A stretch of 64,000 bases of DNA from Juglans regia (Eukaryota > Streptophyta > Magnoliopsida > Fagales > Juglandaceae): positions 26,244,558-26,308,557 of the forward strand of contig NC_049916.1 in the NCBI RefSeq assembly GCF_001411555.2. Reading direction: 5' to 3'. Shown one piece after another: positions 58,385-64,000 of the stretch. A program made the translations under genes and the position numbers. Each line of letters begins with the position of its first letter. Position 1 is the stretch's first letter. The notes below the pieces were generated by a model. That model was not told where the DNA came from. It saw only the letters and a list, made by a program, of their open reading frames with translations, and ran no database searches.

Positions 58385-61270
58385 GATTTTGTTGGGATTT
58401 TAGTAAAATGTCGTCCAACACACTGCACGATTGTTGGGTCCACGCGTGATGTTTTGCCCCCGGCTTATTTTACTCACCATTTCACATCCTATATATCATT
58501 TTTTTTTTTCCTGCAAAATTAATTCTTCTACTCATTATTTACTAAAAAAAAAAAAAAAATTATAAAAAATCATGTATTATGTGTGGTATGAGATCGATTA
58601 GTATAATTTTTTTTACCTATTCTCCTTTCTTTTTCTATTAAAAAAAACTCTCCTTTTTCTTATAAAATTATCAGTTAGTCTATAAAATTTATAATTTATT
58701 TCTTTATTTTTCTTGGATAATCTTATATACAATTTTGGAGTATACAGTTTCTTGCATATTCCATTTGAAAAAAAAGTTGAGATCACCATTAAAAAACTAA
58801 TTTCTCATATGGAATTTAGATTTATCTAATTTTTTATAAAAATGCGTTACAATTTCACGACTGCAAACATTATTTCTTATTTTTCTTCTCTCCTAACCCC
58901 CTAGGTTGTAAGTATTCATATAGACGTTCTTTGGCCAAAGTTCATGGAAGTTTGTTAGTGAACTCCTCAATGGTTAATTGATTTTTATAATGAGTTTAGC
59001 TACAGATCAATCATTGTTCATCATCAGACATTGCACACCTTACGTGGATTTTTTTTATTTAAAAGCAAAACATGTGTTTTGCATAATTGGTTTTACTTTT
59101 CTTCCCATTTGAATTTTGTATACATCCTGCAAAACCCACCCTCCTCCCTCGCCAGGAACCCAATTCGTCTTTCTCTTTCTAACGTCATCTTGCAATGGCG
59201 TCTCTCTGTTCAGCACCACCTCACCATATTCCTTCGTCTACTTAGCACTGTCACTCCCTACGAGTTGATTGAATGGACCAAATCAGCAACACTGCTCCGG
59301 TGGAGCTCTATTTCGCCGCCACCTTTGCTCAGCTTCGTAGGTAAATGTTGTATCATTTTTCATTCCATACTATTACGTTCTTCTTGTATACTGAGAGAGA
59401 TGATTTTTAGGGTTTTGTGAGATGGGGGTATTGTAGCTTAGGGCATAGAGAAAAACATTATTCTTTGGTGACAGACATAATTATAAGGGTACAATCTTAA
59501 AATCTCATATCACATGTTAATTAATTAGCATCTAAATTATTTCTTTTTTTGTTAATACAACTTAGGTTTCGAATACATGATGAAGCACGAAGTCAGATGA
59601 AGAGAAGAGGAATGAAAAGATGAAGATTTCCAACTGAGGAAGGATGAAACACGAAGTTGAAGAGAAGAATTGACAAAGGGGAGGAGGGTCGATGGCGACA
59701 GGGGTGCTGGGCAGAGGGAGGGTTGATGGCGATGAGATAACTTTGCAAAGGATGGGCAACGCGGAGGGTGGGGGACAGGATGGGCGATGGGGCTCAAAAA
59801 ATTTCAAATGGGTGAGAGAGAAACATGCGATGGGGAGAATGAGGGGAAACAAAAAACAAAACAAAAATGCTGCCATGGTGTGTGGCTGATGCAAAACAAT
59901 GGCTGATGAAAAGTTTTTGTTTTATAATGGCACTGACATTGATTTAGGCATCGGTTGAGCCATTTGATAGTTAAACATACTACTTTTTTATATTTTGGCT
60001 AATTTATTCGAAGTCAATAATACATTGAAATATTGGCCATAATTCTCTGTATAGTAATAAATTTTTATTTTTATTAGTATTTTGTTTTTATTTTATCTAT
60101 TTTTCAAATATGTATTTAAATTCATCCAATCATATCTATTTTCTTTTTTATAATTTTCAGAAAACAGCAACCTATACAATCAAAATACATCAGAAAAATT
60201 CAAAATATCAAAATACATCGAATTGCATAAGATCAACGTCATCAAATTACATCAAATCAAATTGTAAATTACACAAAACATAAAAAATACATCAACTTAC
60301 ATGAAAACACAAAGCAACAAAGCATCGTTTCCTGTAAAATTCTTATGGGAAAAATAATTTCTTTTAAGTAATATTTTTTTATGGAGGGAAATTAATGTTT
60401 TTTAATTAATTGCCTATTTCTGTTGCTTCATACAAACAAGCCTATTAACTGTAGATAAAAATTATTTTCATTTGCCTTTGCCTATTTCAATATAGGGTAA
60501 AAAAAGTGATATTACCTTGCACTCAAAAGCAGATGAAATCACTCTCACAATCATAGTCAATTAAGGCTTCGTTTGGTTTCAAAAATCATCTCAACTCATC
60601 ATTACAATTTTTTTAAATTCCAATATAAAATATAATAAACAATTCAATTTTTTCAAATCTTAAAATAATAATAATATTAAAAAATAATATTCTAACAATA
60701 TTTTATCATCTCAACTCAACTCACTTCAACATCCAAACACAACCTAAATAATGTTATATACTGTTTTAAGATGTATAAATTCAATGCATTTTCTTTAAAA
60801 AATAATAGAGTTCATCATTAAAATATAATTTTTTACGTGAATTTTAAATTTATTTAATTTTTTTTAAATAAAATGTAAAACTTACGTATTTTAAAATTAC
60901 AAATATCATTTAGCTAATTAGTAAAGTCGGTCCGCATACAACGCGACCGAATGGGCAGCAAGAAAGGCGTTGGGTCCGAGCCCACGGCAAGGCCCGTGTA
61001 GGAATGGATTCATCGGGCAGTCAAGAACTGGAAATGGGTGCATATATAGGATAGAATACGAGGTAAACTTTGTTGGGTACAGGTTTTAACTTTCTAATAA
61101 GGTACGTATGTGTGCGCGTGTCGGTGGGACGGCCCATCTAAAGCTTGGCCCACTAAAATCAATAAAACCATATGCATCTTTACTATTATATAAGTGGCTA
61201 TGGAACGATCAGTAAACGAAAATTTTTGTTTTTTGTTAAATTTTCGTTAAATCAATGTTAAGTCATTATA
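58385..61270. other. Spacer between IMB4 and the right-edge gene
   Basis: Mostly AT-rich. Contains a MITE at 60565-60744 and a possible orphan coding exon at 59273-59340 (see findings). A purine-rich stretch at 59.58-59.88 kb gives ORFs on both strands that look like low-complexity artefacts. No other gene is supported. Confidence 0.55.
60565..60744. repeat. Tourist-like MITE with TAA target duplication
   Basis: 180 bp, ends ggcttcgtttggttt and atccaaacacaacc, flanked by TAA at 60562-60564 and 60745-60747. Confidence 0.8.
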
Positions 61271-61379
61271 GTTTTGAAGACAGTGGGTAAATTTTTGTTT
61301 TACATCTTTATCTGTTGTGTATTAAAACGTTTTGAGTTTATTATTATTTTTCTTTATCTTTTGTCGTCATCATTCTATC

Positions 61380-62400
61380 ACTTTTATACTTTTTCACTGT
61401 CTACTTTTTCTCTTCTGCAGCTTTTTATCTCTTCTACAGCTGATGCTTTTGTGTCGTGCTTTTTCTTTTTTCGTTGGTCGCTTTTTGTCTTGTATGTAGG
61501 TTGAATCAGTGTATGCTTTTGTGTGTTATATTGTGTCTTTTTTGTCATTCTTCTTTATTTCTTTGTGTCCCTTTTTGTGAGGATATAAATGTCTTTTGCG
61601 TGTCGACAGCTTTACCTTCTTTTCTCTCTGTCTTCGTACTTTCATGTTTCTCTTCCCTCTTCATTTTCTGTTTCTTCTTCTCACCAAAAGTAAGTTTTTT
61701 CTCTCTTCTTTTTCTCTCTCTCTCCCTCTCGAGTTCTCCTTCAACTGAGATCCTCTCTTTTCTGTCTATTTGTCATCTCTCTTCTGTGCATCTTCTCTCT
61801 TCTTTTGGCTCTTCAAGTTTTTTTTTAGTGTTGGGGTTTTTTTTCCTTTCATTTGGTTGAACGCAGGACACCTTTTGTAGTTCTGTGCTATCTAATCTAT
61901 TGGCAATTTCCATAAACTTTGGGCATTTTCCTGTTATTTCCGTGGTATCTAATCTTTTTTTTTTTTTTTTTTGCATGTTCTTGAAGATGATCCAAGATCT
62001 GATTTTGAGTTTTTTGTTTCTTATTTGCATGTTATTATAGATCAGAAATTATATATTTTTTAATTTGTATTTGCATGATTCTATGAATCATGTTAGGTAG
62101 AGAAATGGTGGTGAGTAACATATGGGAGAGAAAGAAACGTTTTTGAGAAAATTTTTTAATTTTTGTTGCTTCTTGATTTGAAGATCTATTTTGAAATTTG
62201 TTTTCACTTCTTTTGTTTGTTGTATTTTTTCCTTGCATTCTATTATTATTTGTCTCGTCAAGACGATGTGAATCCGAAAGCCAAGTTGGGAATTTTTTTG
62301 CTTTTTGTTCTTTCGTTCGTTGTGGGTTCCGTTTGTTTTTCCTTGCAGTTCTTCTTGAAGGAACTCTCTGTCGATTTATGCGCAGTCGCCATGCAATCAC
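61380..62400 (+). other. Probable 5' leader region of the right-edge gene
   Basis: Strongly pyrimidine-rich on the plus strand (tcttctttttctctctctctccctctcg near 61.7 kb), as in plant 5' leaders. A possible leader exon ends at 62400 in ATG CAA TCA CC|GTAAGG. That ATG would give only a 13-residue upstream ORF after splicing to the next exon. Extents are estimates. Confidence 0.35.
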
Positions 62401-62811
62401 CGTAAGGATGATCCATCAAGCTGCCAACCACCGTCTACAACAGATCCAACCTCTGGTTCATTGCTTTTTCATTTGAGCTTCTTACTGTTGTTGGGAAATC
62501 TTTTGCAATTGCCCATTGTTGGGAATCTTGTGCACATGCACTTACCACATGTAAGTGCATACTTGAAAAAAGAGGAAAGGAATTTTAGTCTGTAGGGATT
62601 GGGCCTCGCTTTTTTCTTTCTCTGGAAAATGAATTTTTGCTCTTGGGATTGATTTATGAAAGTATTGATTTTTACGGCTTGCATGATTTTTTATTATTGT
62701 CATGATTATGATTATGATTGTTCTTTGATAAGCAGTATTTTTAAATTCCTATCTTTTATGAATTTGACAATGATAGTAAATATTATGTTTGTGATGATTT
62801 TGTTTTCAGTA

Positions 62812-63689
62812 ATGGGGAACCTAGAGGAAGAAAAGGTTGAGCAGACCCTTCTACAACTAAGAAGTTTGAAGAAAACTGTAAACAATCTATGGAGGTAGGG
62901 TCTTTGAAGCTTGCTTTGATGTTTGGCCTTGATGGCTTTACTTATCTTTGTCTAATGTTTTTTGAAAGATGCTTTTGTTTGCCATCATTTTTAATATTCC
63001 AAATGCCAAAAGTTCCATGTGCAAGACTTCATTTAAGAAAAAAAAAGAATGTTTCTCAGTAATTTCTATCAAACATAACAGGTTCTATTATTTTACTGTG
63101 GAGCAATTCGGGCAGATGCATTGACAGTGGATCGTCTTGCCTCCTTGGAAAAGGTATACAAATAGCATTCCCTCCCGAGTTCATAATGACCATGTTGTCT
63201 ATAGCTTTGGCTTGAGCAGTTATTGTATCAATGTTATTGAATAAGTTACAAAAAAAAAATGTTACTGAATAGGTTACTGTAACTTATTGTTTAAAATTAT
63301 TTTTATTGAATATTGACCTTGTCCATATGCATGATTGCCCTTTGTAAAGATAGATACTTGGATATGTGTATGCCTTCTTTGAAATCTTACAAATTCTTTC
63401 ATTTCTTTATTGGTATTCCAGTATTCTATCTCAGCTGTTATGCCTCAGGCTTCTATTTTAGAAACGGAAGCAGCATGGCTAAACTCCATCAAAGCTGACT
63501 TAGAGGTACTTGGTTTGGGAGGTGACCGAAATTTTCTTTCCCATCTTTCTATTTATTATTGAAAGAAGTATCGTCAATTGTTGATTGCATCTTATTTAGT
63601 TTGGTTTTATTTGGCCACATTTGATTTGATTTGGTATAATTTCTTATCTCATTGTCAAGACAGAGAAACTATCTTCATCAAGAAAATAG
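62812..63689 (+). CDS. Small helical protein of unknown family, probable 4 coding exons
   Basis: I do not recognise this gene. Candidate exons are 62812-62877 (or to 62894), 63082-63153, 63449-63505 and 63660-63689. Exon 1 begins MGNLEEEKVEQTLLQLRSLKK, exon 2 reads VLLFYCGAIRADALTVDRLA, exon 3 reads ASILETEAAWLNSIKADLE and the last ends in TEKLSSSRK then TAG. Exons 2 to 4 are in phase 0. With the donor ACT|GTAAAC at 62877 the frame stays open and the product is 74 residues. The stronger-looking donor AG|GTAGGG at 62894 would shift the frame and hit a stop within 15 codons. The Leu/Glu/Lys content suggests coiled-coil or helical packing. The last exon is the least certain, and the gene may use other exons beyond the window. 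Confidence 0.45.
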
Positions 63690-64000
63690 CAAAACTACTC
63701 CAACAATGACGTGCTTTAGGTGCATTGAGTTGCGATTGATGTTGACAAATTTCCATGAAAATCATTTGGAAAATCAGATAAAATACAAGTATGATTGTTT
63801 TGGGTCTTGCATATTCAATTCTTTTTCTATGAGCAAGAGAAACATTAAATTAGAGGGTAGTGCAAACGGTGGAGGTGGGGGACCCTAAAAAATACCCCAA
63901 ATAGGTTAATCGAGAATTAAAAAGAAAAAAAAAGAGAGATGGCTACACTAAGCTGTTCCCATATTTCTTGGCACAAAGCCATAAAAATGTCACTACTTGG

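Noticed and set aside
59552..59894. Overlapping minus-strand ORFs rich in Pro and Ser, and a plus-strand ORF rich in Gly and Arg
   Set aside because: They come from a purine-rich tract with biased composition; no splice context, no family resemblance.
61456..61860. 134-codon plus-strand ORF rich in Phe, Ser and Leu
   Set aside because: It lies in pyrimidine-rich leader sequence; the translation is low-complexity and has no domain features.

Overview
This is a nuclear DNA window from a flowering plant. The genes have plant exon-intron structure, every recognised protein has a clear land-plant relative, and introns and spacers are full of plant-type L1 LINEs, tRNA-derived SINEs and Tourist-like MITEs. 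The abundance of a MITE whose ends read roughly GGCCTCGTTTGTTTTCA reminds me of woody rosids such as Fagales (walnut, oak). That is recollection, not proof.

Layout, left to right. (1) 444-1740, minus: the first two coding exons of an AKT2/3-type Shaker K+ channel; the rest lies off the left edge. (2) 4664-39293, minus: a complete UDP-glucose:glycoprotein glucosyltransferase gene (UGGT/EBS1). I rebuilt it as 37 exons summing to 4908 bp (1635 residues) with every splice phase consistent. It is 34.6 kb long because its introns hold a full-length L1, a nested L1-in-L1 pair, a 2.5-kb truncated L1, several SINEs, MITEs and very short L1 3' ends. (3) 39294-42358: a repeat-rich spacer with MITEs, a 102-bp tandem duplication and a GC-capped foldback element. 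(4) 42359-44317, minus: an intronless SPARK-domain receptor-like kinase (At1g11050/RKF3-like). (5) 46532-48215, plus: a three-exon type II DnaJ-like protein whose J domain has lost the HPD motif. (6) 50243-58174, minus: a complete importin beta-4 type gene (IMB4/IPO4), 20 exons, 1048 residues. (7) 58175-64000: a spacer and, at the right edge, a short plus-strand gene encoding an unrecognised helical protein, with one uncertain splice site.

The genes do not form a functional cluster; they are ordinary neighbours with unrelated roles (K+ transport, ER glycoprotein quality control, receptor signalling, chaperone, nuclear import). I found no new multi-gene system. The more unusual material is in the mobile elements: an L1 with a piece of its own ORF1 copied into its reverse transcriptase region between 36-bp direct repeats, L1 insertions of only 35 to about 210 bp with clear target duplications, perfectly bounded nested insertions, and a 7.4-kb GC-AG intron that holds the full-length L1. 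The HPD-less DnaJ protein is the most interesting protein-level oddity.
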